From Acorus gramineus (lineage: Eukaryota; Streptophyta; Magnoliopsida; Acorales; Acoraceae): DNA of 64,000 bases. The notes beneath the pieces are model-generated. The model had not been told where the DNA came from and did no database searches. It saw only the letters and a list, made by a program, of their open reading frames with translations. This document shows positions 30,890 through 42,817 of the stretch, in pieces; the stretch's first letter is position 1, and each line of letters starts with the position of its first letter. The DNA is taken from positions 4,405,279-4,469,278 of the forward strand of contig CM060857.1 in assembly GCA_030737835.1 (NCBI GenBank), read 5' to 3'. Both the position numbers and the translations under genes were made by a program.

Positions 30890-31680
30890 CTCTCGGACAA
30901 ACGTACATACGGCCTGTACGCACGCGAGCCCGAGCACTCCGACTCACTCCCGAACCCCCGGCAACCGCCAGCACGGCCACCCGCCCCCGGATGCACCGCC
31001 GCGCCTTAGCTCGCGCACCCAGGCGCACTGTCGGGCCCCTGCCCGCACGCCTGGACACGCTGCCGAGCTTCCCGGGTGCACCGCGCGCCCACTGCGCCCC
31101 AGCGCAGTAGCCCGCGCTCACACCGCACGCCCTGCGCCCAGCGCCTCACCCCGCGCGCACCCCGCGCGCACCACCGCTCGTCCAGCCCCGCATCGGTGCA
31201 CCCGCGCGCATTGCGCCCAGCGCAGCACCCCGCACGTGCGCCCGCCCGCACTGTGCCCCAGCGCAGCGCCCGCACACCTGCCCGCTCACACTCCCCGCTC
31301 GCACCACTCGCCTTGCGCGCACTACGCCTCCTACGCGGCACCCGCACACCACCCGCTCGTCCGCGCGCCCCTGCGCAGCGCTCCGCGCGCACGCCGCGCA
31401 CTGCGCCCAGCGCGCCCGACAGCGCCCAGCGAGCCTGTCAGCACGCCTGCCTGCGCGCGCCGCTGCCCGTATGGTCCCGAACCGAGCTCACCCCGCGCGC
31501 ACGCCTGCGCGCACGCCCACGCTGCCCTGCCTGCAAGCCCGACAGTGCCCAGCCCCCGCGACCATCGCCTAGCACCCGAGTGCACGCCCGCGCGCACGCC
31601 TGCACGCACGCGCGCGCGCCCTGCCACCTACTCCGCCTGCTGCGCTGCCTGCTGCCATCCTGCCCGAGACAGCCAACCTG
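30890..31680. repeat. CpG-rich core of the Tekay-D 3' LTR
   Basis: Cytosine- and CpG-dense DNA (CGCGCGCACTGCGCC words). Its copy at 37180-37960 differs by several indels. Confidence 0.8.
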
Positions 31681-32591
31681 CCTACCCGAGCTACCCTGCC
31701 TGCCTGCCCGAGCCACCCTACCTCCTCTATCCGGCCACCAATGGCCTCCAACAGCCACCAATCACCCCCCCACAGCCACCAATACCCAAACCCACCCTCC
31801 TAACAAGCATCTAAACATGAAAAAGAAGGAAAGAGTGCTTACCCAAAGGAAAAAGAGGAAAGGAAGGGAACCGGAAGCTCCTTTTGCACCGAAATGCTTC
31901 CCCAAAGCCTCCCACCACCAAGATCTCCTCCTAGCCAAAGAAGGGCCAAAATCTGAGGAGAAAAGAGGGGGGGAGAGGGGTCAAACACCTCGGAATTCGA
32001 ATCCGAAACTACCGGTAGATAGATCGGGACCGGATCTAACCTTTCTATGTTTTGGGTTTTAAGGTCCAAGCACCCTAGGTGGCTCAAATCTAAGAAAAAG
32101 AGAGAGGGGAATAGAGAAAATGAATTTGAGAAGATGATGAATAGTGCTAGGCAACCTTTTTAGCTCACTTAAATAAGTCAACACACTTAATTAGTGTTAA
32201 CCTAGGTTTAAAAGAGGGTTAGGGTGATTTAAGTAAGCTTTGACTTGGGTCAACCCAACCACACAAAAAGACAAAAAGGGTTGACCAAGTTATGGGCCCA
32301 CTTTGACCGAGTCAAGTCTCCCAATGACTTCTCGCTCGGTCAAAACCGGATACGCCCCGGAACTGTGAAATTCTAAAACGTACCGGAATTCGATGAAATT
32401 TTTGTGAGTGGCTTGGAATGGCACCAGGACAAATAATATGCAGTTAGATTTTCAATCGGAGCCCTCCATCTCAGGGTGATAGCTAAAAGCCCAAAATTTT
32501 AGCGGTTCCGATCGAAAAACGAAAAAAAACTGAAAAACTGCCAGAATGGTCCAATGGTTACCAGAAGGTTAAAAGTGACACATATATAACA

Positions 32592-32605
32592 TTCTTCCCC
32601 CCTTA
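32592..32605 (-). other. Polypurine tract of Tekay-D
   Basis: TAAGGGGGGAAGAA on the minus strand directly before the 3' LTR. The same tract lies at 57099-57112. Confidence 0.75.
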
Positions 32606-32638
32606 GGAAATTTTTTCCTCAAAATAATGCAAAAACAT

Positions 32639-32900
32639 CTAGGAAGGGAAGAGATGCGGATATGCGTCACGCAAGGCATCCTCGAGCTCTAAAGGGTCTC
32701 AGCACCGGAACGGTGCAGCCATTGCGCCTTGACCAACGGGACGGTCTTGGTGCGGAGCCCTTTCTCGCGGTGGTCCATGATCATCAATCGGCTGCTCGAC
32801 GAAAGACAAGCCCGGCTCGAAGACGAGCGGCTCGAACGGGATGACGTGAGCAGGATCGTGGACGCAACCCGCACCCAACCGCGATGCCTCGGAGCACACT
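32639..32900 (-). pseudogene. pol: Tekay-D integrase tail with chromodomain-like end
   Basis: Minus-strand reading [20 protein letters not shown] and, after frame changes, HRSGAETLELEDALRDAYPHLFPS. It matches the end of the pol at 57147 onward, where the C-terminus looks like a chromodomain (WEREDAMR...YPHLF). It is joined near 32870 directly to RNase H sequence (FAVCSEASRLGAGCV), so RNase H and the integrase core are deleted. Confidence 0.7.
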
Positions 32901-32929
32901 GCGAACCCACCCCTCCTAGACGGAAGGGT

Positions 32930-33240
32930 AAGAACTGGCGCTGAGGTGAGCCTTCACTTAAACTCCAGGAAGCTCTCCTCGCAAGACGGGGACCATTCGA
33001 ACCGGACATCCTTCCAAGCGAGGCGGTTAGGAGGTACAGCTATCCTCGAGAAACCCTCGACAGACCTCCCGCAATAACCCGCCAAGCCCAGGAAGCTCCG
33101 AATCTCTGCAGGGTTCGACGGTCGATGCCAATTTGACACGACGAGCAACTTGACCGGGTCCACAGATATGCCCTTGCAAGAAATCACGTGGCCTAGAAAA
33201 CCATCCGCTCCAACCAAATCTCGCACTTAAACCACCATCA
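32930..33240 (-). pseudogene. pol: Tekay-D RT/RNase H fragment
   Basis: The frame at 33226-32954 reads FLGHVISCKGISVDP, then [33 protein letters not shown] and [15 protein letters not shown]. This is the RT thumb/connection leading into RNase H in Gypsy pol. It aligns with the copy near 62620-62400. The catalytic FIDD part of RT is missing. Confidence 0.8.
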
Positions 33241-33830
33241 GCTGATGCTTCCAGGGTATTCCTTGACTGGAAAAAGAAACCTTGAGAGAGCAACATGAGG
33301 TCCCGACATAGGATACCCCGACAACCAAACAAGAAACTCGGAGTACCCTAGCCCGGGTCTCAACGCTGACCTCACACGGCCCCTTAAACCAGAAAAGGAA
33401 CATTAGAAGAAGACATCACTCTTAAGGAACACCACCCACCGCACTGGATCATCTACATCTAGATAATCACCCACCGATATCCTTCAACCTCCATCTCAAG
33501 ACCGGACCCAACCTCCTTGGGAACGGTCGAACAACAATTGGGTCACGAGACGACGCGTCTTCGCCTCATCCACACCCTCACTCCCAAAAGGAGACATATT
33601 GGGACTTTGGGAGAGACTTAGACTGCTCTTCACCCTGGGTCCACCGGTAGCCTCTCCTCCACACCGTGGGCTGCCTGGTCCGCTCCCACAATTCAGCACA
33701 GTCCGAATCCAAATCAGGAGGTGCCTACTGATGGGAGCCCTCTGTCAGGAAGGCTTGTCTAACGCTGAGGAGTCCCTACATCGGATCCAACGAAGGGGGA
33801 GAGCGATTCCACGCTCGCGACATCATTCAT
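33241..33830 (-). repeat. LTR-like fragment inside Tekay-D
   Basis: About 590 bp resembling Tekay LTR sequence in the same orientation. Segments match 30370-30490 (GAGGTCCCGA...GACATCCCGAC region, CCTAGCCCGGGTCTCAA) and 30030-30250 (CAGCACAGTCCGA, TGCCTACTGATGGGAGCC, GATCCAACGAAGG). It lies between gag and RT, where LTR sequence does not belong. Divergence from the Tekay-D LTRs suggests a different subfamily. Confidence 0.7.
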
Positions 33831-33834
33831 TGAT

Positions 33835-35403
33835 CTTCTTCTGGGTAGCCTCTACCTGGTACACTCCCATGATCAGTACCCCTCCGACTTCATCAGTGGT
33901 ACCTACGGATGGGAACCATCTGCCAGGACGACTACAACCCGGCCTCCTTAACTTGAACAACCACTCTCGATACCCGCTCATCGAGACATCACACACATGC
34001 TTAACCGCAATCAACACACATATATTCATAGGGAGCTGGGAAAACAAAACATTACCTCGAACCATGATGCCCGGAACCTGAGCCTCCTCGGCCGAAAGAG
34101 CTGCAACTCTGCCTTGAACGAACTGCGGCTGAGGAGCAGGGGCACGCCTTGCCGGCTGCATTGGCTGCCCCCACTGGTCGATACGGCCACCTTGTGGCTG
34201 CTACTGCTGCTGACGCTGAGGCAGCACACGGGGTCGATCAGCATCTAGGCAATTATATGAGATATGCCCGATGCGCTGACAGTGGTAGCAGCTCCGCGTC
34301 TCTGGTCGCCTGGACTGGATTGGCACTGCCGCAATGGGTGCTGGATCCCACACTGGCACCACATCTGCTGGAGGAGAGGCAGCCGCTAACTGATCAAAGC
34401 GGGGCCTCTTCTTCTTGCGCTGTCCTTGGTCCTAGCTCCTGGGGGGACTCTGATCTGCAGAAGGGGGCGGAACCCTTACGAGGAGCCCGAGGTCTCGCTC
34501 GACTGTCTTCGCCCGAGACACCAAGTCTGAGAACCTCGAGAAAGCCTGGGAGGAGACATGCACCCGAATGGCGCTGCAGAGACCAAGCTCGAAACGGTGG
34601 CACCGCGTCTCTTCGTCCATTACCAAGGCTGGGGCGAATCTGGAAAGCCTCGTGAAGCGCGTGGAGTAGTCGGCGACAGACATAGAGCCCTGTGGCAACC
34701 GCTCAAACTCCTGCATCACGATCTGCCACGTCGAGAACGGGAAGTACTCCTCCAGGAAATACCTTCGGAATCCTGCCCATAGAAGCTGCTCCACTCCCTC
34801 GGGGATGTCCACCACTCGGGTAGCCCACCAGTCGGCAGCGCTACCCTTCAGCATAAAGGTGGCCAGGGAGACTCGCTGGCGATCGGTGCAAAGCATGGTC
34901 GAGAAGATCACCTCCATCTCCATCAACCATCGCTCTGGGGCAAGGGGATCCGCCGACTGGCCATAGAACTCGGGAGGATGGAGCTTTAGAAAGGCTGCGA
35001 GGCCACTCTGCTGCACCCGCGCTGTAGCCTCTAGCCCCACCTCCCTCGCCAGGGGATCCTGAACTCTCGCCGCTGGAATCACCACGGGGACTGGGGGTAC
35101 TTCGGGTACCGCAGGCAGATCTGCCACCAAGGGGACCTGTGGAACTGCATCACGGGCTGCCCTCAGCTCCTGGATCTCCCACGCCTGCTCTACCAACACT
35201 CTGGTCTGGGCCTCCAGTGCCTTGGTCTGAGTCTCCACCAAATCCGCTATCCGAGCGAACGCACGTTCCCATGCGGGAGGCTCCTGCGCCGATCCTGGCC
35301 TCACAGCCGTGGACTCTCCAGTAGCATCCTCGCCTCTAGTAGGTCCGGAAACCTCCAAAGGTCGAGAGGGACCATGTCCGCGCCGTCCTCTGCGAGGAGG
35401 CAT
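33835..35403 (-). pseudogene. gag: Tekay-D gag and start of protease region
   Basis: The intact frame 35403-34432 starts MPPRRGRRGHGPSRPLEV and has the retrotrans_gag core (LHPPEFYGQ, PERWLMEMEVIF, FMLKGSAADWWAT, YSTRFTRLSRFAP). A stop at 34432 follows SPPRS. After it, the same strand continues with zinc knuckle CYHCQRIGHISYNC (near 34285), a Gln-rich stretch, and QPQFVQGRVAALSAEEAQ leading towards the protease. It is closely related to the Tekay-C gag. No DSG/DTG active site is visible before the sequence switches to LTR-like DNA near 33830. Confidence 0.82.
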
Positions 35404-35505
35404 ATCAGCAACCTAAGAAAACCAGACACTAGGATCAGAATACTCATATAGAAATCCTAGGACTCATCTCTACGAAAAGAAGACCATTGGCTCTGACAGG
35501 ACCAG

Positions 35506-35517
35506 GCTCTGATACCA
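35506..35517 (-). other. Primer-binding site of Tekay-D (initiator Met tRNA)
   Basis: TGGTATCAGAGC on the minus strand, 5 bp from the LTR at 35523. Confidence 0.85.
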
Positions 35518-36069
35518 ACTTTTGTCACGCCCCAGGACCGGCCGACCCCGGGACGCGGCAAGTGTATATATGATATCAGTAAACAGGAGTTCAATAACAT
35601 ACTCACACAACAGCTAAAAAGACAACAAAGACAACAAAAGCAGGGCTGACATGATATATACACCAATAGCGGAAGCTAAAAACTGAATCTGTAACTCAAA
35701 GACATATTACAGACTCGATACACAATCAACTGTCCTGTGAGAGCCAATATATATACAAAGACATCCAAATAATATACAAACGCGTGCCCAAGCACGGAAT
35801 ATAATACATACAATCAAAAGGAATGCTGATAGCCTCTGAAACTCGCGGGACGTGGCGCTACTCCGCTACTGATGAAGTCCCTCGGGGAGCTCCTCCTCCG
35901 GATCCGACTCAGATGACTCTGGAGAAAAATATTATGCGAGGGGTGAGCCACACGCTCAGTGAACAGCACAACCCATGCATCACAGCTTATATTAACCACA
36001 ACCAGATAATCTTAATCCACAATCTCATTATTGAAAGCCACAAAATGGCAACAACTAAACGATCCAGTG

Positions 36070-36300
36070 GGTCGCTACCGCCAACCCACCACACCCTCAC
36101 CCTCACCCCTCAATACGTGACAAAGGATATTGGGACTTGCTACACAAGACCAGTGGGTCGCTATCGCCAACCCACTACACCCTCACCCTCACCCCTCAAT
36201 AGGTGACAAAGGATATTGAGACTTACAATCCAGTGGGTCGCTACATCGCCGACCCACCACACCCTCACCCTCACCCCTCAATAGGTGACATAGGATATTG
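36070..36300 (-). repeat. Minisatellite in the Tekay-D 5' LTR
   Basis: Three units of the same type as 29800-30035, almost base for base the same. Confidence 0.8.
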
Positions 36301-37051
36301 GGACTGACTAGGCTGATGGTCGCCCTTGGTCCACCGATAGTCTCTCCCCACTCCGTAGGCCGTTTGGCCACTCCCACATTCAGCACAGTCCGAGTCCAAG
36401 ATCAGGAGGTGCCTACTGATGGGAGCCCCTGCACGGGACAGCCTTTCCAACGCCGGGGTAGTCTCTACACGGATCCAACGAAGGGAACAGAACAGCCTAT
36501 CCATCGCATATGATCCACTCGGATCCGCAGACAACACAACTCTACAACTCTAATGCCATGAATTCTTCAGAATTCCTCCAGGGCGCATAACCAAGATGCG
36601 GGGAATATATATAATAATAATAACAAGGGTATAATATTATTGGGAAAGAAACCTTGGGAGGGCAGCGTGAGGTCCCGATATAGGACATCCCGACAGCCAA
36701 ACAAGGAACACGGAGTACCCTAGCCCGGGTCTCAATGTTGACCTCGCAAGGCCCCTCCCTATAATATTATACAAGGTATGCAATTAAACATATGCTAGCA
36801 TTTAAGTTAATAAATTAAACTAGTGGGACGCATGCATAGGCCGAGGCTTCCTAGCATGAGAACAGGGTGACAGGCTCTTACACATATCCTAAGGACAACA
36901 AAGTCTAGGGTGCATGCATACTACATTTTTATCATGATCGCATGGATTACACATTACAACAGTTAATATACATCCATGGTGCCCCAGGGGAGGACGGTAT
37001 ATGCCCAAGTGCATATAGCGCCTCCCTACTGGGTTGGATTGTCCCACTCAC

Positions 37052-37087
37052 CGATAGCCGGGTCGTCGCGCGACCGTCCGTCAAGAT
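37052..37087 (-). other. 36-nt micro-exon candidate (Tekay-D 5' LTR)
   Basis: CTTGCAG before and GTGAGTGGG after, on the minus strand. Confidence 0.55.
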
Positions 37088-38881
37088 CTGCAAGACAGGG
37101 TAACCAACTAGGTGAGTAAAATACACAAGAATACTACAAAATACACAGAAATACTCTAAAATACCCAACACTAGGACAAGCATACATACGGCCAGTACGC
37201 AGGCGAGCTCGAGAACTCCGACTCACTCCCGAACCCCCGGCAACCACCCGCACGGCCACCAGCCCCCGGATGCACCGCTGCGCCTCAGCTCGCGCACCCA
37301 GGCGCACTGTCGGGCCCCTGCCCGCACGCCTGGACACGCTGCCGAGCTTCCCGGGTGCACCGCGGGCCCACTGCACCCCAGCGCAGCAGCCCACGCGCAC
37401 ACCGCACGCCCTCACCCAGCGCCTTGCCCCGCGCGCACCACCGCTCGTCCAGCCCCGGGTGCACCCGCGCGCACTGCGCCCCAGCGTAGCTCCCCGCACG
37501 TGCGCCCGCCCGCACTGCGCCGCAACGCAGCGCCCGCACACCTGCCCGCTCACACTCCCCGCTCGCACCTCTCGCCCTGCGCGCACTACGCCTCCTGCGC
37601 AGCACCCGCACACCACCCGCTCGTCCGCGCGCCCAACAGCGCCCAGCGAGCCCAACAGCGCCCAGCGAGCCCGTCAGCACGCGCCCAGCGCGCCTGCCCG
37701 CAGCTCGCCCACCTGCGCCTGCCTACGCGCGCCGCTGCCCGCATGCGCCCGAACCGAGCTCCACCCGCGCGCACGACCTCGCGCACGCCTGCGCGCACGC
37801 CCACGCTGCCCTGCCTGCACGCCCGACAGCGCCCAGCCCCCGCTACCATCGCCCAGCACCCGAGCGCACGCCCGCGCGAACGGCCGCGCGCACGCGCGCG
37901 CGCCCTACCACCTGCTCCGCCTGCTGCGCTGCCTGTTGCCATCCTGCCCGAGACAGCCAACCTGCCTACCCGAGCTACCCTGCCTGCCTGCCCGAGCCAC
38001 CCTACCTCCTCTATCCGGCCACCAATGGCCTCCAACAGCCACCAATAGCCCCCCCCCCCACAGGCACCAACACCCAAACCCACCCTCCTAACAAGCATCT
38101 AAGCATGGAAAAGGAAGGAAAGAGTGCTTACCCAAAGGAAGGAGAGGAAAAGAAGGGAACCGAAAGCTCCTCTTGCACCGAAATGCCTCCCCAAAGTCTT
38201 CCACCACCAAGATCTCCTCCTAGCCAAAGAAGGGTCAAAATCTGAGGAGAAAAGAGGGGGGGAGAGGGGGTCAAAAACCTCGAAATTTGAATCTGAAACT
38301 ACCGGTAGATAGATCGGGACCGGATCTAGCCTTTCTATGCTTTGGGTTTTAAGGTCCAAGCACTCTAGGTGGCTCAAATCTAAGAAAAGAGAGAGGGGGA
38401 GAGAGAAAATGAATTTGAGAAGATGATGAATAGTGCTAGGCAACCTTTTTAGCTCACTTAAATAAGTCAACACACTTAATTAGTGTTAACCTAGGTTTAA
38501 AAGAGGATTAGGGTGATTTAAGTAAGCTTTGACTTGAGTCAACCTAACCACAAAAAGACAAAAAGGGTTGACCAAGTCATGGGCCCACTTTGACCGAGTC
38601 AAGTCTCCCAATGACTTCTCGCTCGGTCAAAACCCGGATACGCCCCGGAACTGTGAAATTCTGAAACGTACCGGAATTCGACGAAATTTTCGTGAGCGGC
38701 TTGGAATGGCACCAGGGCACATAATATGCAGTTAGATTTTTCAATCGGAGCCCTCAATCTTAGGGTGATAGCTAAAAGCCTGAAATTTTAGCGGTTCCGA
38801 TCGAAAAACGAAAAAAAAACCAAAAAACTGCCAGAATGGTCCAATGGTTACCAGAAGGTTAAAAGTGACACATATATAACA

Positions 38882-40528
38882 GGTTCAACGTCCTCTCCCG
38901 CTCCACATACTCCCAGTCACCGATCAACTCTCGGAAGAGTGCCTTGTAGTCTAGACTGGTAGCCGCTATCACCGCCTTGCCCAAGGCTGGGAGACTCGTG
39001 ATCCGCTCAACATCCTCGAGCGTCGGCATCACCGCACCTGTAGGAAGGATGAACGTACAACTCTCTGGATCCCATCGCTACGCCAAGGCCTTGAGGTACG
39101 GACGGTGGACGTGGAATGGCTCGATCAAAAAGAAAGAGCGAAAACCCGCTCCATCAACCAAATCCCTCTCCCCCTGCCCCAAGGCAGAATACCACCTCTT
39201 CGTCCCATGCCAGAGGGCCCGAATACGATTCGGCCGTTGAAAACAAAAAAGGGGAAAAGGGGTTAGTCCCTTGGGATAGCATTCAAGAGGTGAGAATTCT
39301 AAAAACAAATTCATTTTTAAAACCCTGCTTATTAGGAATTCCCACATACCAAATCAAACAAAAGCATGAAAAATAAAACCTTTATAAGAAATTCATTACA
39401 AAAAAAACTTTTCCATATGATCACATATTTTACCCTCTTATCCCACTGTGGTCACTACTTGCATACTTTCTTTTATCACTATCTATCATGCTTATATACC
39501 TTTCATGTACTCACCTAAGCATACAAAAGAAATTGTCCCTCCTTTTAAAATACACACCATATATGAACCTACCACGATTACTCCCTATATTCATAAAATA
39601 ACATATACACTATAGCTCCCCATGCATGACCACTCCTTTTAAAACCCAATGCCCACATGCTTATGGAATCCCACAGTGATCAGTTTTTATGTATACACGA
39701 CAAGCATGCCTATTGAAGACTCATACATGCATTTCTTGCATATTTTACATTGTTCATACCACAAGAGAGATATATATAAAGAATAATAAAAGCTAGACAA
39801 AGGAAATTAAGACATACCGTGGCTCGTGTGGACCCAGGAGTGTCCACCTTGGCCTCGTCGAGATCGTCCATCCCATCGTCATCCCCCTCCTGCTTGTCAT
39901 CTCCCTCCTCCTCAGCCATGGCCTCCTTGGCCTCAACCCAAACACCGGCCCCCGTGACCCCTGTGTCCACACCCACGGCCTGTTCGGCCCCAACCACAGC
40001 TCCCCCACCTTCCTCCATGCCCACCGCACCGGAAGCCAACATCTCGAAGACCCCCAAGGCCCTCGAGGCCTCCTCCTTGGCCCTAACCTCCGTAGCCACC
40101 CTATCCAACATGCCTATGATGGCATCCAATGATGCCCTCACAACCACACTAACCCCCTAAGCCCCTACCTCCTCGGTTACACCCTCGGCCAATCCTCCGG
40201 CCTCCAAACCAACACTTCCGGCTGCCACTGGTTGATCACCGCGCCTCCTCTTGGGCGTATTCCCGATCACATCACCCCTAGGAACTGTAGAAACCCCTGG
40301 AACAGCCCCCAAAGGCACATCCCCAACCTCACCCGCGCTGTTACCCAATGATGGCACCCCCGCCGCACCTACCACCTCTCCCATGACCTCCTCCTCCACC
40401 CTATCACTCTCCGATGATGAAGAGCTCGGGTTACGCTCTCCACGAGCCACCCATGGCCGTTTCCCCCTTGAAGCAACCATTTTCGATCTCGTCATCTCCT
40501 CGGATTGGAAAGAAAAAGTAGAACCCAA
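38882..40528 (-). pseudogene. Antisense PMD-like gene, 5' part (Tat-B copy)
   Basis: Exon 1 runs on the minus strand from MTRSKMVASRGKRPW (about 40495) to the donor ACG/GTATGT near 39820. It contains a KRRRGDQPV patch and an acidic stretch (EEEGDDKQEGDDDGMDDLDEA). The 5' part of exon 2 is at about 39240-38882 (IRALWHGTKRWY, then FFLIEPFHVHRPYLKALA), then PMD residues up to the Tekay-D insertion. An in-frame TAG in exon 1 (complement near 40156) sits at the position of the Tat-A TAG, both 26 codons before an EEA(R/S)RALG motif. Intron 1 spans about 39245-39820. Translation relation to 27120-29312 is by homology to Tat-A. Confidence 0.68.
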
Positions 40529-40540
40529 ATTAGGGTTTTG

Positions 40541-41357
40541 AAATCAAAAGGGAAGAGATGGATTAGATCGAAATGGAAGAAAAGAGGATGAAGGAAATCA
40601 AGGTTTTACGGTTTAAAACGGAAGAGAAGAAGAAGAGAGGGAAAGAAAACTGTTTTGAAAATGTGCAGGAGAGAGAGGTCTTTTTCGTTTATAAGGGACC
40701 CAGTCGGGCGGCAGCTACCCGCTAGTAGCCGCCCCCTGCCCGATGGGTAAATACCACTAGCCGTGCCATTCCTGCCGGCTAAACACAACTAGCCGCCCCC
40801 TAACCTTTGCCAAAAGCACATATTTCCAAGTTTTCTAACCAAACAGCCATGTATTGGTTTATTTCCAAATCCTACTTGATCAAACACAACTTTCTTGAAG
40901 TTTTTACCACATTTCCAATACCGTTCAGTTCGAATTTCATCAGTTCTGGTTCTTTTCCAGAATTTTTATCCTTTGAATGATCCAATTCACCAAACTCAAT
41001 ACCTTTACTTGCTTTCTGTCTGCGACATCCCCTTGATTTGTTGAGTTACCCAAGCACGGGTACGGTAGGCACAAGGAAACTGACGCCGGCTGCTCCGTGC
41101 ACAATGGCTAAGAACCCCGTCCAAGGGTTGGATCACTCGCTACTTTACTTTTTCCGCCTTCCATCTGGATCATCCTTTCGGTTGAAAATTCTAGTCAAGA
41201 CCTAGCCTCTAACAGTCTAAATCAACTCCCTGAATAGTATTGGTCATGTGTCCTAAACTTCTTGAAGGTCGGGTCGGCCAAAATAAGGGTATGTTTCCTT
41301 ATCATCGATCAAAGTCTTTCTGTTTCACACAAAAGACTTCGTCCGATGAGGGACAAT
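40541..41357 (+). other. Tat-B region between antisense gene start and 3' LTR
   Basis: Upstream region of the antisense gene and last internal segment of Tat-B. It contains stem-loops at about 40708 (GGGCGGCAGCTA...TAGCCGCCCC) and 40774. GATGAGGGACAAT directly before 41358 is the polypurine tract. No other coding sequence is seen. Confidence 0.55.
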
Positions 41358-42671
41358 TGTAGATACCCAAATTTTGACCGTTCAAAGAGACAAAAATACT
41401 TCAAGTAATATTTAGAAATGACCACATTTGGACATCTAATAGAGAATTTCCTTAGAAACCAAAACCGGAAACCCTAGTCCAACACTTAGAAAATTCTAAA
41501 ACCTAGACAGGGGTGGCTACTTGAGAGTAGCCACCCCATATCGGGCAGCTAGTTTCAACTAGCCACCCCCTAACCGACCCCAAACCGCTTCCCTTGGATG
41601 GGTCATAAAGAAGCATTTAATGCTAATGATTGAAGCAGTTTGTTCCCTTTAGCCGACCCCTCTTGGCTGGTTCAACCCTAGTTGCCGACTCAAGCCACCG
41701 CTTGTCAGAGATGAGATGTTTGTCAGACCATCATTGGGGCGGCAGCTTGAGAGTAGCCGCCCCTCACTGGGTGGCTAGTTTCAACTAACCGCCTCTCACC
41801 TGGACACTGTCACAGAATAAAAATCTAATGGAATGTCAAATCAAACATCTTATTACCCATTTTGATCTATTGTCTAGTGGACACTCCCCTACCCCTCTTT
41901 TACTATAAATAGGGGGGATCCAAAGCATATAATTAAAACCCACATATCATCAATCATCAATAATCATCAACCAAGAATCAACCAATTCCCAACAATCACT
42001 CATTCCATCCATTCCCAAGCCCAACCCTCTTGAAACCCTAGAGAGAAAGAGAGAGAGAAATCCAATTCCCACACCAAAACACTCTCCAAATCCACTCTCC
42101 AAAACCCTGGTTAAAGTTAGTTTAACATCAACCAAACACCTAAACCAAACCCTACCCAGGCTTTGCCCAAATAGAGCCAGACACCAAGCGGCTACTCCTA
42201 ACTAGCTGGCCCCTACCAGGCGGCTAAGAACAACTAGCCATCCCTCACCTATACCTTGATTTCCAAAACTCCTTTAGTCAAGTCCCCAAAGCAGAAGAGG
42301 ATTCCCGTTTTTCACCTCTATGTGCGGCATGCCCGTATCTCAGAGCGAAGACCTCAAAAACTCCCCCACGAAGGCGATCAAACCCACCCCAACTTTTTCT
42401 GCTTTTTGAGAAAGCAGGTGGCGATCACAAACACCCCCTGAATCCTCTTGAGGAGCTGTCGGCCGCCTCAGCAAGGAACTAAAGACACCCTTCCCCCCCC
42501 CCCTTCTGGGAGACAATCCGACCAAGCGTGCCAAGGCAAGCCTCAGATCCGAATCCCCAAGGAACCGGCACACTTGCAGAAAAGAAAGGTGCCCCAAAAA
42601 CCGCCAAATATCTCTTTTTTGGACGCGCCCCGCTCCCCCGGGGAAAGCCCACCCGAAAAATGATACCGACA
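41358..42671 (+). repeat. Tat-B 3' LTR (1314 bp)
   Basis: TGTAGATACCC to GATACCGACA, highly similar to 18864-20178 with scattered substitutions. TATA box at 41903-41912. Stem-loop pairs near 41515 and 41547, and near 41738 and 41771, with mutated arms compared with the 5' LTR. Confidence 0.88.
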
Positions 42672-42817
42672 ATGTGGTAGGAGCACCCCTAGTCTAGGAT
42701 CTACGCATCTTTGGACTGTGTTTCAGAAACAACTGACAAGGCGTTCTCCACATCATCAGAACCGGATTCAGCTACACTAGCCTCCTCAATCGCTTTTCCC
42801 TTGTTGTCCCGATTTAA

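Larger units (their letters stand above)
29313..32591 (-). repeat. Tekay-D 3' LTR (end-truncated)
   Basis: Ends ATATAACA at 32591. It carries minisatellite units (about 29800-30030), micro-exon (30783-30818), CpG-rich core (about 30890-31680), donor GTAAGC (complement at 31837-31842) and a TATA-like box near 32168. A 22-bp stretch near 29331 and the terminal ~45 bp are missing relative to 35523. Confidence 0.88.
29313..38881 (-). mobile_element. Tekay-D: Tekay/Del-like Gypsy element, minus strand, internally deleted
   Basis: LTRs are at 35523-38881 (5') and 29313-32591 (3'). PBS and gag lie inside the 5' LTR; RT and integrase scraps lie before the polypurine tract at 32592. The 3' LTR lacks its last ~45 bp (no TGTCACGCCCC end) and about 25 bp of flanking Tat-B are also gone, so the target duplication cannot be read. 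Outer LTR thirds are almost identical between the two copies, which points to a fairly recent insertion, although the CpG-rich cores differ by indels. Confidence 0.88.
35523..38881 (-). repeat. Tekay-D 5' LTR (3359 bp)
   Basis: Complete: plus-strand TGTCACGCCCC at 35523 and ATATAACA at 38881. Landmarks on the minus strand: TATA-like box near 38457, donor GTAAGC (complement 38126-38131), CpG core about 37180-37960, micro-exon 37052-37087, minisatellite about 36070-36300 and acceptor CTCCAG (complement 35919-35924). Confidence 0.9.
18864..42671 (+). mobile_element. Tat-B: Tat-lineage Ty3/Gypsy element, plus strand, host of two Tekay insertions
   Basis: Starts TGTAGATATCCC and ends GATACCGACA, flanked by ATGTG at 18859-18863 and 42672-42676. 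LTRs are 18864-20178 and 41358-42671 (1315 and 1314 bp). Between them are a gag remnant, an integrase C-terminal half, noncoding DNA shared with Tat-A and the antisense PMD gene. Tekay-C (21893-26391) and Tekay-D (29313-38881) account for 14 kb. A gag-to-integrase deletion near 21000 removed protease, RT and RNase H. It is non-autonomous. Confidence 0.88.

Noticed and set aside
32662-33009. Independent plus- and minus-strand ORFs of 60-106 residues
   Set aside because: They are shadow frames of the deleted Tekay-D pol tail.
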